NCBI GenBank assembly: GCA_932182025.1
Contig: CAKNXK010000017.1
Location: forward strand, 1-29,553
Direction: 5' to 3'
Source of the DNA: an uncultured Candidatus Melainabacteria bacterium
GTDB lineage: Bacteria > Cyanobacteriota > Vampirovibrionia > Gastranaerophilales > Gastranaerophilaceae
DNA: 29,553 nt
Under the pieces are notes generated by a model, which was given only the letters and a program-made list of their open reading frames with translations, ran no database searches and was not told where the DNA came from. Position numbers and translations under genes: made by a program. Numbering within the stretch: the first letter of the stretch is position 1; each line of letters starts with the position of its first letter. Positions 15,778 to 24,291 of this stretch are shown here, piece by piece.

Positions 15778-17238
15778 CTATAAATATTTGACGAATTTTG
15801 TCCCTACATTGTATTTTTCTGAATATCGTTTTAGTTCTTTTATTACAATTCCTGATAACATAAATACTGCTATTAGATTTGGAACAGCGAGGAATAGTGT
15901 TACTGCATCAGATAGGTTGATTATACTTTGGAAATTCATTGCAGAACCGGCAATAATGCATAAACAATATATTGCCTGAAAAGTTCTTGTTTTAGCTTTG
16001 CCTTCTCCGAATAAAAATCCCCAGGCTTTAAGTCCGTAGTATGAACCGCAAAGCATTGTAGAGAGTACAAAACAGCTAGCCATTATTGTTAATAAAATAG
16101 GATATGCCGGACAAATTGTAGCAAAAGCTTTAGAGGTTAATTCAATCCCTGCAATCCCATCAACTGTCAGATATGCTTTTGACACAACGATTACAAAAGC
16201 TGTTGCAACGCCTACAATAACAGTATCAACAAAAGGCTGTAACATTGAAATAAACGCTTGTGCAACAGGTTTGTTTGTATTTACGGCAGAAAATGCGATA
16301 GGAGCAGTTCCTAAGCCTGATTCGTTAGCAAACATTGCACGTCTAAATCCCCATAACAAGCAGGCAAATGCTCCTCCGGTCATTGCACGTGGAGAGAAAG
16401 CTTCTTTTATAATTAAAACAACTGTTTCCGGAAGATGATGTATGTTTGCTAAGCAAACAAAAAATGCACTTGCAACATAAAGTGTACACATTACAGGTGT
16501 AACTTTTGAGGTGAATTTTCCGATTGCTTTTATTCCTCCGATAATTGTGAACCAGGTGATAACAGCAACAATTGTTCCTAAAATCCAACCATTGTTAGCA
16601 AAAATACTGTTAGCTCCACCTGTTACTTCAGTATATTGTGCAGTCATAGCATTAATCTGGAATAAGTTCCAACCGCCAATCATTGCGAATATGCAGCAAA
16701 CTGCATAAATTTTTGCTAAAATATTTCCAACTTTATTGCCTCTAAACGCAATAGGAATATAATACATAGGTCCACCGGAAACGCTTCCGTCAGGATTAGT
16801 TTGACGGAATTTTACCCCGAGCAGAACTTCTGAAAACTTAAGTGCCATAGAAAATAGCCCTGCTATTATCATCCAAAAGATTACACCCGGACCGCCGATT
16901 GAAACGGCAGCAGCAGAACCGGCAACATTACCAATCCCAGCAGAGGCTGAAATAGTTGCACTTAGAGCCTGAAAAGATGATAATTCTCCTTTTTTCTTTC
17001 TTTGAAATCCGGTTGGATTATCGTGTTTATATTTATTTGTAATTAGTTTTAAAGCGTGCTTAAACCCCCAAAAACCAATAAAACCTGTTCTGAAAGTAAA
17101 AAACAATGCTGCAGAAATTAATAATGCAACAAGAAACTCTACTTTAACTCCTCCAATTGTGACATAAGAAAAGATAAAGCCCGATACTTTATCGGCTATT
17201 GGCGCTAAAGCGCTATCTATAACGGCATCTAAGTTCAT
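15778..17238 (-). CDS. Amino-acid:sodium symporter, AGCS family
   Basis: A 486-residue inner-membrane protein with about ten hydrophobic helices that imports alanine or glycine with sodium. Family signatures are GGVKVEFLVALL near residue 28, SATISASAGIGNVAGSAAAV, FRQTNPDGSVSGGPMYYI and FANESGLGTAPIAFSA. Length is usual. The start has no visible ribosome site, but TATAAA at 17252-17247 on the minus strand lies eight bases before the ATG, which would fit a leaderless transcript. The 27-residue ORF follows its stop codon. Confidence 0.93.
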   Translation of the reverse strand: MNLDAVIDSALAPIADKVSGFIFSYVTIGGVKVEFLVALLISAALFFTFRTGFIGFWGFKHALKLITNKYKHDNPTGFQRKKKGELSSFQALSATISASAGIGNVAGSAAAVSIGGPGVIFWMIIAGLFSMALKFSEVLLGVKFRQTNPDGSVSGGPMYYIPIAFRGNKVGNILAKIYAVCCIFAMIGGWNLFQINAMTAQYTEVTGGANSIFANNGWILGTIVAVITWFTIIGGIKAIGKFTSKVTPVMCTLYVASAFFVCLANIHHLPETVVLIIKEAFSPRAMTGGAFACLLWGFRRAMFANESGLGTAPIAFSAVNTNKPVAQAFISMLQPFVDTVIVGVATAFVIVVSKAYLTVDGIAGIELTSKAFATICPAYPILLTIMASCFVLSTMLCGSYYGLKAWGFLFGEGKAKTRTFQAIYCLCIIAGSAMNFQSIINLSDAVTLFLAVPNLIAVFMLSGIVIKELKRYSEKYNVGTKFVKYL

Positions 17239-17279
17239 AAAATAATTTTATAATAAACATGGGACTAAAGGGGTAATTA

Positions 17280-17299
17280 TGTAAATTTTTGTAACAATT
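17280..17299 (+). repeat. 20-base motif, copy 2 (upstream of the flagellin remnant)
   Basis: Identical over 20 bases to 282-301. This copy lies between the symporter start and the flagellin remnant and is not enclosed in the CAGGGAAA inverted repeat seen at copy 1. A related reverse-strand TTGTTACAAAT occurs near 19979, before the 960-residue gene. Confidence 0.5.
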
Positions 17300-17389
17300 A
17301 TTGCAAAAAGTGTTATCAAAATGTTAGATGTGGAATTAAGAAATTATGAGACATGATGTCAAGGATAGGAAAAAGTATATTTGTGTGAG

Positions 17390-17463
17390 GTTACAACCCG
17401 CTCGTAGAGCTGTTTTGAGCTCGGGGGGGGGGCTAGATGTCCTGAGCCGTATCCGGCTGTAAC
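17390..17463. mobile_element. 74-bp MITE-like insertion with inverted ends and 5-bp target duplication
   Basis: The element begins GTTACAACCCG and ends CGGCTGTAAC, an inverted terminal repeat with six perfect outer pairs and a near match inside. It is flanked immediately by the direct repeat GTGAG (17385-17389 and 17464-17468), as left by a transposase making a 5-bp staggered cut. Inside are a hairpin (GAGCT...AGCTC at 17407-17422) and a run of ten Gs at 17423-17432. It is far richer in GC than the surrounding DNA. Removing it and one GTGAG joins an upstream ATG (17346) in frame to the flagellin remnant. No coding capacity or known family was recognised. Confidence 0.45.
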
Positions 17464-18342
17464 GTGAGTGGTGTGCTTAATGGCTATATAAGCAGTGCAG
17501 GTATGGTTAGATATCTTGACAATAAGGGTATTATTGATAATTGTCATGCTGATATTGAGGTTACTTTAAGAGGGGAGAATACAAGTTATTCCTCTTCCGG
17601 GGTTCTTGTTGGTTCATTAGCAGCAGGTTCAACTGTTGTAAATAGCAGCGTTACAGGAACTATAGGCGGTAATGTCCATGACATTGGTGGTATTTCTGGT
17701 ATGGTATATCAAAATGCAAGAGTTGAAAACTGTTGGTCTACAGTAAATGTAACTTCAGCTTTATCGCACCAGGGAACTTTATTTGGCTATGTACAACAGC
17801 AGGATGATGTCAAAAATTGCTATACTACTGAAACTAATTTATCTACAAATTGGGTAAATCTTTCTAACAATACAGCTCCTGATGACAATTTGCTTGATAT
17901 TCTGGATAAAGTTCTTGATAGTTCTCAAGATGTTTCAGCAATAGAAATTGTAAACCCTCTTGAAATTGGATTGCAAGTTGGGATTAATGGTGATGAAAAC
18001 TCTCGAATCTCTTTTGATTTATCATTTGCATTGGCTGATTTTAGTATATTAAGAAGGCTCGGACTTGATGGTGTAAACTATTTAAATCAAATCGACAATA
18101 TGTTACAATCAGTGTCTTCTAAACAAACAGAATTTGGTGCTATTCAAAATCGATTGGAAAGTGCTCTTGAAGAAATTTCCATAAAATATGAAAATCTTGT
18201 TTCTTCACGCTCAACATTACAGGATGCTGATATTGCGAAAGAGTCTTCAGAATATATTCGTCAGCAAATTTTGCAGCAGGCAAGTGCTACATTGTTATCA
18301 ACTGCAAATCAAACCCCTGCCTTAGCTCTGCAGTTATTATAG
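17464..18342 (+). pseudogene. 5'-truncated flagellin with GLUG-like central region
   Basis: The last 90 residues (about 18061-18342) are a flagellin C-terminal D0/D1 domain: YLNQIDNMLQSV, STLQDADIAKESSEYIRQQI and ILQQASATLLSTANQ. The preceding part has GLUG-like turns with repeating 'GG-SG-V..C..NV' character (GGISGMVYQNARVENCWS), fitting a variable surface domain. The conserved flagellin N-terminal domain is missing: the frame is closed by TGA at 17443 and no N-terminal homologue lies upstream. Both ends of flagellin are needed for filament assembly, so this copy should not polymerise by itself. It may be a decayed gene, a silent donor cassette for recombination with an intact flagellin elsewhere, or an assembly junction. 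Confidence 0.75.
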
Positions 18343-18363
18343 CTTTGCGTTCCATTTTCCTCC

Positions 18364-18392
18364 AAAAAAAAAGCCTCGTTTGATGTCGAGGC
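18364..18392 (-). terminator. Rho-independent terminator of the leftward coiled-coil gene
   Basis: On the minus strand GCCTCG, an eight-base loop and CGAGGC (18392-18373) are followed by a run of nine Ts (18372-18364). It lies 50 bases beyond the stop codon at 18442. It has no T run on the plus strand, so it serves the leftward gene only. Confidence 0.85.
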
Positions 18393-18441
18393 GAGGGGAA
18401 ATAGTTAATAGGTATACACTTCACATTCTGTTTTTAGAATC

Positions 18442-18957
18442 TTATCTTAGTCCGAAAGTTGGAACTGTGTCTTTTATACTGTCGGAAGCTAGTTGTTTAT
18501 ATGATTCAAGTTGTTGTCGTTTCATCTTGAGTCGTTGTTCTATGCCGTTGAGTTCAAGCTGGATTTCTTTTTCTTTTTCGTTTAGAACACTTGCTTCTTG
18601 TTGTTTAAGGTTCTTTAATGCTTGTTCCTTAAATTGATTGAAAGCGCTTGTTTCTATTTGCATTTGCATTAGTTGATTTCCTGTATAAGGAACTCTTCCC
18701 ATCATCTTCATCATCTGAAGATTTTGCATTGCACTCATCGAACTTGCCTGGTCAGAATATTGAGCAAATAGCGAGGCTCGTGGTAAAAGTTCCGGTGATA
18801 AGCCTGCAATGTTGCCCAAGTTAAGAATGGATGAGCCTCCCAGAACTCCCGCATACTTTTGGTAATTGGAAAGTCGGGTCTGGACATCCATAGCCTGTTT
18901 TTCCAGACTGTTTATTTCGCGTGTTAATCTCTGGACTTGCCAGAATGCTATTAACAT
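18442..18957 (-). CDS. Coiled-coil protein with helical ends, possible flagellar/export-type protein
   Basis: A 171-residue protein, unrecognised by family. The N-terminal 45 residues (QVQRLTREINSLEKQAMDVQTRLSNYQ) and the C-terminal 60 (a Gln/Glu/Lys-rich helix ending DTVPTFGLR) are amphipathic or coiled-coil helices around a Met/Gln-rich middle. The plan and the ending resemble the protein at 383-1873, which closes with NIERTFSIFS, but I see no alignable identity. It lies next to the flagellin remnant and ends at a good terminator. No sigma-28 site is visible in front of it. A secreted axial or junction protein is a guess. Confidence 0.65.
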   Translation of the reverse strand: MLIAFWQVQRLTREINSLEKQAMDVQTRLSNYQKYAGVLGGSSILNLGNIAGLSPELLPRASLFAQYSDQASSMSAMQNLQMMKMMGRVPYTGNQLMQMQIETSAFNQFKEQALKNLKQQEASVLNEKEKEIQLELNGIEQRLKMKRQQLESYKQLASDSIKDTVPTFGLR

Positions 18958-19037
18958 AATAAACCTACCTAACTTTAACTAACCTTACATATTGATAAAG
19001 TATTTTTGTTTTTAAAAATTGCCTTTTTCTTAACTTA

Positions 19038-19066
19038 TTGTAAAGTTATGTTAACTTTAATATAAT
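19038..19066 (+). promoter_or_regulatory. Sigma-70 promoter with an 8+8 palindromic operator, before the cupin gene
   Basis: TTGTAA (19038-19043), a 17-base spacer and TATAAT (19061-19066) precede AAAGGAG and the ATG at 19088. TAAAGTTA (19041-19048) and TAACTTTA (19052-19059) form a perfect inverted repeat with a three-base centre, filling the spacer. A repressor bound there would block the promoter. Confidence 0.65.
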
Positions 19067-19087
19067 AAAGTAAAGGAGAAAATCATT

Positions 19088-19537
19088 ATGATTAAAGACA
19101 AATTAAAAAACGCACAGCTTTATTACCCGCTTTCAGAAAATTTGAAAAAGGGATTTGAATGGTTAAAATCACAGGACTTAACTAATATTGAATCTAAAAA
19201 ATATGTTATTGACGGTGATGATGTGTGGGCAAATGTTCAGGAATACGAAACAAAAGAGAATGCTAAATACGAAACTCATCGTAACTATATTGATATTCAA
19301 TATATGATTAAGGGTAAAGAGTTTGTTGGTGTAACTGATAAGTCAAATTGTACAACTTGTGAAGAGTACAATTCAGAAACTGATTTAGAGTTTATGGATA
19401 TTAATACTCAAGAGGATTATCAAGTATTGAATGAAGGTGATTTCTTAGTCTTTTATCCTACAGATGCTCATAAACCTTCAATTAATCCAAATGAAAAATT
19501 GAAGGTTAAGAAAGTTATTGTGAAAGTTGCAGTCTAA
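19088..19537 (+). CDS. YhcH/YjgK/YiaL-family cupin (NanQ-like anomerase)
   Basis: A 149-residue protein of the DUF386 family, a small cupin-like barrel. Members such as NanQ open or interconvert anomers of sialic acid; others lie with sugar-uptake genes. Family marks are ETHRNYIDIQYMIKGKE with the His of the metal site and FYPTDAHKPSI with the second His. It is cytoplasmic and of normal length. It is not in a sugar operon here; murQ is far upstream. An operator-like palindrome overlaps its promoter, suggesting substrate control. Its stop codon overlaps that of the opposing gene. Confidence 0.88.
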   Translation: MIKDKLKNAQLYYPLSENLKKGFEWLKSQDLTNIESKKYVIDGDDVWANVQEYETKENAKYETHRNYIDIQYMIKGKEFVGVTDKSNCTTCEEYNSETDLEFMDINTQEDYQVLNEGDFLVFYPTDAHKPSINPNEKLKVKKVIVKVAV

Positions 19538-19908
19538 GCTGCGAAAATGTTTTCAATAGAATTGTCGATTTCAAAATCGTATAATTCATTGTTTTCTGTG
19601 TTTTTGCTTGAATTTGCAATATTCCATAATTCACCTAAAACAGGTTCTTTAGCCTGTTTTTTTGTTGCGTGGCTTTTTAGGTATTTTAAAGTTTCTTTTA
19701 ATGAATTATTAACGCTAATTTGAGTAGACGCTTTAATAATTGATAACTGAGGATTGTAATCAAATACAGTTTTATCAACAATCTTTTGAACAGTTTCAGA
19801 AGATGCATTTTGTTTATTGAGAATGTTCTTTGCTGTATTTCTCAAATTTTCTCTGTTTTCAAACTGTTGAAAACTATTATTCATAGTATGTGTAATGTTG
19901 ATTCCCAT
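19534..19908 (-). CDS. Small protein under a sigma-28 promoter, function unknown
   Basis: A 124-residue soluble protein with no signal peptide or membrane helix; it is rich in Asn, Ser and Lys and looks helical. LRNTAKNILNKQNASSETVQKIV could be a three-turn helix pair, and EPVLGELWNIA lies near the end. I recognise no family. The sigma-28 promoter at 19937-19964 is the best in the window, so this gene very probably belongs to the flagellar or motility regulon, perhaps as an anti-sigma-like, chaperone-like or secreted protein. An anti-sigma FlgM role was considered because FlgM is small, but no FlgM motif is clear. Confidence 0.75.
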   Translation of the reverse strand: MGINITHTMNNSFQQFENRENLRNTAKNILNKQNASSETVQKIVDKTVFDYNPQLSIIKASTQISVNNSLKETLKYLKSHATKKQAKEPVLGELWNIANSSKNTENNELYDFEIDNSIENIFAA

Positions 19909-19936
19909 TTTTTATATCCCTTTTTCCTTAATATGT

Positions 19937-19964
19937 ATATCGGCATCGTTCTGCTAAATCTTTA
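19937..19964 (-). promoter_or_regulatory. Sigma-28 promoter of the 124-residue protein
   Basis: Read on the minus strand: TAAAGATT (19964-19957), a 12-base spacer and a perfect GCCGATAT (19944-19937). This equals TAAA-16-GCCGATAT, within the SigD/FliA consensus. The -10 box ends 29 bases before the start codon at 19908. Confidence 0.75.
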
Positions 19965-20036
19965 GGACTTTAGAATAATTTGTTACAAATCTTAATATAA
20001 GGGTAAAAAATTGTATTCACAGTGTTTAAAAATACT

Positions 20037-22904
20037 ATGAAAATATCTCCGATTTCTAACGTGTCACAGCCGAGAATTTATAATATGCAAAAGCCTTATT
20101 TTAAAGCAAAGCCTACGCCAAGGTTTGCATTACCTGAATTTGAAAATGTAAGTTTTTTTGATAGATTAAAGTTTATTTTTACGGATATTAGGTCTGATAT
20201 AGCCAATGAAATGCAAAAGCAAGATAAGATAATGAAATCGCTTAGGATTGATAGTGCTTACCGAGCAAATATATTTGAGAGTCTTGCAATATTTAAGGAC
20301 GTTAGTTCTTATAGAAATGCTTTAAGTTCTTTAACAGAGGGAAATATATCTCGACATAACCCACAAGATTTTATTTATAATCGCATATGTTCTTCGGAAA
20401 ACAATAACAAATTTGTTAGAAAACAGTTTGAACTGTTTAATCAATTATACGATAATTGTACTCAAGATGGTCAGTTTGATGTTTGTTATATTAAGAGTAT
20501 AGTTAAAAATATATCAATAGAAAATAATATTGGCAAAGGAAAAGCTGATTTTGCACTTAAATGGATAGGACAAAAAGGCTGTTATGATGTAGCAAACAGT
20601 GTTTCTTATTATCCGGATGCAGATGAATTATATGAAGCGGGTTTGTTAGATTTCAGTGATTTTTTAAGGCGAATAAATAACGGTTATTCACCGGCAAAAG
20701 TGCAAATTGATGTATTTAAGTATTTATTCAAGAAAATTTCTACAGAAATAAATATTGGAGAATTATGCCAAATAACAAATAAATGTATCAAGCAAGGTGT
20801 TATCTCTAACAAAATTTTAGATTTTGTTGGAGATAATATTGATGATAAAAATATTAATTTGTATGTCTCATTATGTTGTACTGAGGACAACAAGGATATA
20901 GACAATGTAAAATTAGCAAGAGCAAAGCGTCTTGTTGAAACAGGAATGACTGATTATACATCGGTTTATACTGTTTTTAAGGCAATGAGAGCTTATAACG
21001 ATTATGAAGAGCCTTGGAATGTTCTTATAGAACTTAATAAAAGGATAAATTGTAATGCAGGTTTTAAAGCGGCTATAATTCAATCAATTACTGATTCGGA
21101 AGGAAATGTTAATCGGGAATCTCTTGAGAAGCTATTAGCCATATATAATATTGCTTTAAAAAACAAAGAAACTTTGCGAGAGGGAAATGATGAAATAACA
21201 AATGAAGATATTGATAGGCTAATCTTTGATAATCCTGCAAAAACTCTTAATACTTTAGAAATATTGGGTGAAAAAACTTTTGTTTATTCTTTTAAGAATA
21301 AAATTGACGAAGTTGAATACTATATCAATGAGTTATTTGGCGATATCATTGCCGAAGAACTACAGCCTCTTTTAGAAGTTATAAATCCTATGAAATCTTA
21401 TAAATATGAAGAGTTGGATAAGAAGATTAAAGAATTAAAGACAGAATTGAGAGCATTGTCCGGAGGGCAAAAAGAAGATTGTATTAATAAAATAAATACT
21501 TTGACAAAACAACGAAATGAATTAATAAAGAATTCGATAAAAGATCCTAAAGACGCACTAGATCTAGCCATAATATATGCCGTATTATATAAATCTGTTG
21601 AGGAGGAAGAATTAGAGAAGGTTATTCCTAATATAAATCCAAAAAGCGAGGATGAAAAACAACATCTTCGTTCTATTCTTAATGGTTTGCTTTTAAAATC
21701 AATGAGGATTGAACGCGAGTTTGATTCAAATGTGTTAAGTAAAATTGATTTTTCTAAAAATAAATATTTATCAGAATTATTTAATTCAGATGATGAGTTT
21801 GCAGAAAGTTTTGAGAAATTGTTGGGTATATTACAAAAAGAGTCTGCAAAATCGAATTCAAATATCTTTAATTCTTTACCTCAAAACAGAGAAACCCGAA
21901 AGATGTTTCAAGAATTGGGTGTTGATTACAGAAAGTGGGTCAAGGTTAATCCGGGGTCTCATATTAAAATCTCAATCGATACTGATGTAGAAAAAGCAAA
22001 ACAAGCGGTTATAAAAAATTTAGAGGATGATTTTACCGGTGATTTGTTCACTGCTCTTCCTGCAGAAGAAAAAGAAACTCTGCTAAACAGATTAAAAGAA
22101 AATGGTTTTACGCTTAGTTCTATTGAAACTCCTGTATTTGACAGGTTGGGATATTTAAAAGAAAAAATAAATGTGCTGAGGTTCTGCAAGGATGGAGAAC
22201 TCATTGATATTAAAGACTTGAAGCAGATTATTTCTATAGTTAGAGAAGAAATGAATCAAAATGAGTTTTGGACAAAATCTTTGAATGATAAAAAACTTCA
22301 TTCAATAAAAGAGACTTTTAAAGACCATATTCTAAAACTCCGATATAACGAAGTTAAAAATTTATTAAAGGAAAATTCTACGGACAAGAGAATTGAGTTA
22401 GTTATTCAAAAAGCTGATATGAACGATATTCAACACGCTCTTTTCTTAGGTAACCATGCAGGATGCTGTACAGCAGTTAATTCATATAATGGCTATAGCG
22501 CCGTAACTTATATTATGAATAAATTAGTTACAGCTATTGAAATTAAAGATAATGAAAAGTTTGTGGGTAATACAATGTGTTATCTTGCTAATGTTGACTC
22601 AGAGCTGGCGCTTGTTTTAGATAATATTGAGATGAAATCAAAATATCAATATAACGATAATATTAGAGATGCAATTTTTGCTTATGCAGAAAAACTTTGT
22701 ACTGAAATAGGAAAACCTGACCTTCCGATTTACTTAGGACCTAATAGGCACAAGGTTAACCTTGCAGGTTTTGAGGTTAAGAAACGCCAATGTCAAATTG
22801 TAGGCTCTACCGGTTCTGATAAGATATATCTGGATTTTGATGCATTTGGGCATAAAATAACAGGGAAGGATGTTTTTGAAATGCAAATGTATAAAATGCG
22901 ATAG
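20037..22904 (+). CDS. Large protein with N-terminal FKA motif and possible GNAT-like C-terminal domain
   Basis: A protein of 955 residues from the ATG at 20037 (960 from an upstream GTG at 20022). I prefer the ATG because MKISPISNV...YFKAKPTP matches the N-terminal pattern seen in other genes here; neither start has a good ribosome site. Most of the length is charged, helix-rich and repeat-free. The last 170 residues change character: GNHAGCCTAVNS, VTAIEIKDNEKFVGNTMCYL, LALVLDNIEM, a helix, and LPIYLGP. That alternation of strands and helix resembles an N-acetyltransferase fold, but the Q/RxxGxG loop is absent. The family is unknown. No signal peptide or membrane helix is present. Confidence 0.75.
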   Translation: MKISPISNVSQPRIYNMQKPYFKAKPTPRFALPEFENVSFFDRLKFIFTDIRSDIANEMQKQDKIMKSLRIDSAYRANIFESLAIFKDVSSYRNALSSLTEGNISRHNPQDFIYNRICSSENNNKFVRKQFELFNQLYDNCTQDGQFDVCYIKSIVKNISIENNIGKGKADFALKWIGQKGCYDVANSVSYYPDADELYEAGLLDFSDFLRRINNGYSPAKVQIDVFKYLFKKISTEINIGELCQITNKCIKQGVISNKILDFVGDNIDDKNINLYVSLCCTEDNKDIDNVKLARAKRLVETGMTDYTSVYTVFKAMRAYNDYEEPWNVLIELNKRINCNAGFKAAIIQSITDSEGNVNRESLEKLLAIYNIALKNKETLREGNDEITNEDIDRLIFDNPAKTLNTLEILGEKTFVYSFKNKIDEVEYYINELFGDIIAEELQPLLEVINPMKSYKYEELDKKIKELKTELRALSGGQKEDCINKINTLTKQRNELIKNSIKDPKDALDLAIIYAVLYKSVEEEELEKVIPNINPKSEDEKQHLRSILNGLLLKSMRIEREFDSNVLSKIDFSKNKYLSELFNSDDEFAESFEKLLGILQKESAKSNSNIFNSLPQNRETRKMFQELGVDYRKWVKVNPGSHIKISIDTDVEKAKQAVIKNLEDDFTGDLFTALPAEEKETLLNRLKENGFTLSSIETPVFDRLGYLKEKINVLRFCKDGELIDIKDLKQIISIVREEMNQNEFWTKSLNDKKLHSIKETFKDHILKLRYNEVKNLLKENSTDKRIELVIQKADMNDIQHALFLGNHAGCCTAVNSYNGYSAVTYIMNKLVTAIEIKDNEKFVGNTMCYLANVDSELALVLDNIEMKSKYQYNDNIRDAIFAYAEKLCTEIGKPDLPIYLGPNRHKVNLAGFEVKKRQCQIVGSTGSDKIYLDFDAFGHKITGKDVFEMQMYKMR

Positions 22905-22977
22905 TTCACTACTTTAAAAAGAATTTTTTTATGTTACTATAGTTACACATATCATAATCAATAAAGGGATATCACAA

Positions 22978-24267
22978 ATGAAAACTTGGGCGAAAGGCTT
23001 ATTAATATTAACAATATTTTTAACAACAACAGTTTCTGTTTTTGCAGAACAAGCTAAAACAGTTGATAAAGAGGCTGTCTTAAAAGCTATTGTAGGTTAT
23101 AACCAAAAAATTGATGCAGATCCTAAAGCTGAAGAGCCATATATTAATCGTGCATATCTTAATTACTTGTTAGGAAATATTCAGGCGGCTATTGAAGATT
23201 ACGACATTCTTATTTCAATTAATTCAAATAATGAAGAATTTTTCTTAAATAGAGGTTATTTAAAACATATTTCAAATAGACGGGAAGATGCTTTAAAAGA
23301 TTATGATAAAGCATTAAGAATTAAACCTGATTATGCATTTGCTCATAATAACCGAGGTGTTGTTTTATCTGAACTGGGAAGAAGCTCGGAGTCTTTGACT
23401 GCTTATAATACTGCGATTAAGATTGATCCGAATTATGCTGATGCATACTATAACAGAGGTAATTTGAAAACCCGCGCGGAAAAGAATGAGGAAGCTTTAG
23501 AAGATTTCAATAACGCGATTAAATTAAACCCTTCTGACTCAGCTTCATATAACAACCGCGGTGTAGTTAAAAGAAAACTTAATTTTGACGTAGGTGCATT
23601 AAGTGATTTTACTATAGCAATTAAACTAAATCCAGATGATATTACCGCTTTTGCAAACAGAGGTCGTTTAAAGAAACGTTATTATGATAGTGAAGGTGCG
23701 GAAGAAGATTTCCAAACAGCTATTGCTGTCGCAAACGAAAGTCCAATTCTTATAAAAGAAATTGAAATCCAAAAACAGATTGCTGATAATAACAAGACTG
23801 TTGAGCCGACTCCTGCACCTGCAAAAATTGCACAGGAGCCAATTCAAAAGATTGCTAACAAACAAATCCTTCCAAAACAGGAAGAACCTGTTAAAGTTGC
23901 AGCAATGCAGGCTGGCGTAGTAAAAGTTGACCCAAATCATAAAAAAGAAACAGTAACACCTACAGTTCCTGTTAAGCCGGCTCCTGATATTACAACAAAA
24001 CCGGTTACGAATCCTAAACTTGCAGAGTGTTATTATATAAGAGCTTTGCAGAAATATATTTTGCAAAACAGACAGAGTGCTTTAGCAGATTTCAATATGG
24101 CTATACAGTATAATCCTCAGTATGCTGAAGCATATTACTACAGAGCAGCTATTAAACGTGATATGAAAGATGCCGGTTTTGTAGATGATTATACTAAAGC
24201 AATTCAGATTAATCCTGGTTTGAAAGCAGTAAATGATGCAGATGTATTAATGATATTAAAAATATAG
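22978..24267 (+). CDS. Secreted or periplasmic TPR-repeat protein
   Basis: A 429-residue protein. Residues 1-23 are a typical signal peptide (KTWAKGLLILTIFLTTTVSVFA, cleavage after VFA). A block of tetratricopeptide repeats follows to about residue 265, with repeated NNRGVV, ADAYYNRGN and ALEDFNNAIKLNP units. Then comes a Pro/Lys/Gln-rich linker (about 270-345), and a final pair of TPR units (YIRALQKYILQ, ALADFNMAIQYNP). It probably scaffolds proteins outside the cytoplasmic membrane; partners are unknown. AAAGGGA precedes the ATG. The phosphatase gene follows after 24 bases, so the two are likely co-transcribed. Confidence 0.88.
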   Translation: MKTWAKGLLILTIFLTTTVSVFAEQAKTVDKEAVLKAIVGYNQKIDADPKAEEPYINRAYLNYLLGNIQAAIEDYDILISINSNNEEFFLNRGYLKHISNRREDALKDYDKALRIKPDYAFAHNNRGVVLSELGRSSESLTAYNTAIKIDPNYADAYYNRGNLKTRAEKNEEALEDFNNAIKLNPSDSASYNNRGVVKRKLNFDVGALSDFTIAIKLNPDDITAFANRGRLKKRYYDSEGAEEDFQTAIAVANESPILIKEIEIQKQIADNNKTVEPTPAPAKIAQEPIQKIANKQILPKQEEPVKVAAMQAGVVKVDPNHKKETVTPTVPVKPAPDITTKPVTNPKLAECYYIRALQKYILQNRQSALADFNMAIQYNPQYAEAYYYRAAIKRDMKDAGFVDDYTKAIQINPGLKAVNDADVLMILKI

Positions 24268-24291
24268 AGAAAATATTAGGAGTGTGTGTAA

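Noticed and set aside
17434..17463. GAGCCGTAT resembling the start of group II intron domain V
   Set aside because: The required complementary half (GTACGGTTC-like) and the following domain VI are absent, and the whole insert is only 74 bases. The inverted ends with a target duplication explain it better.
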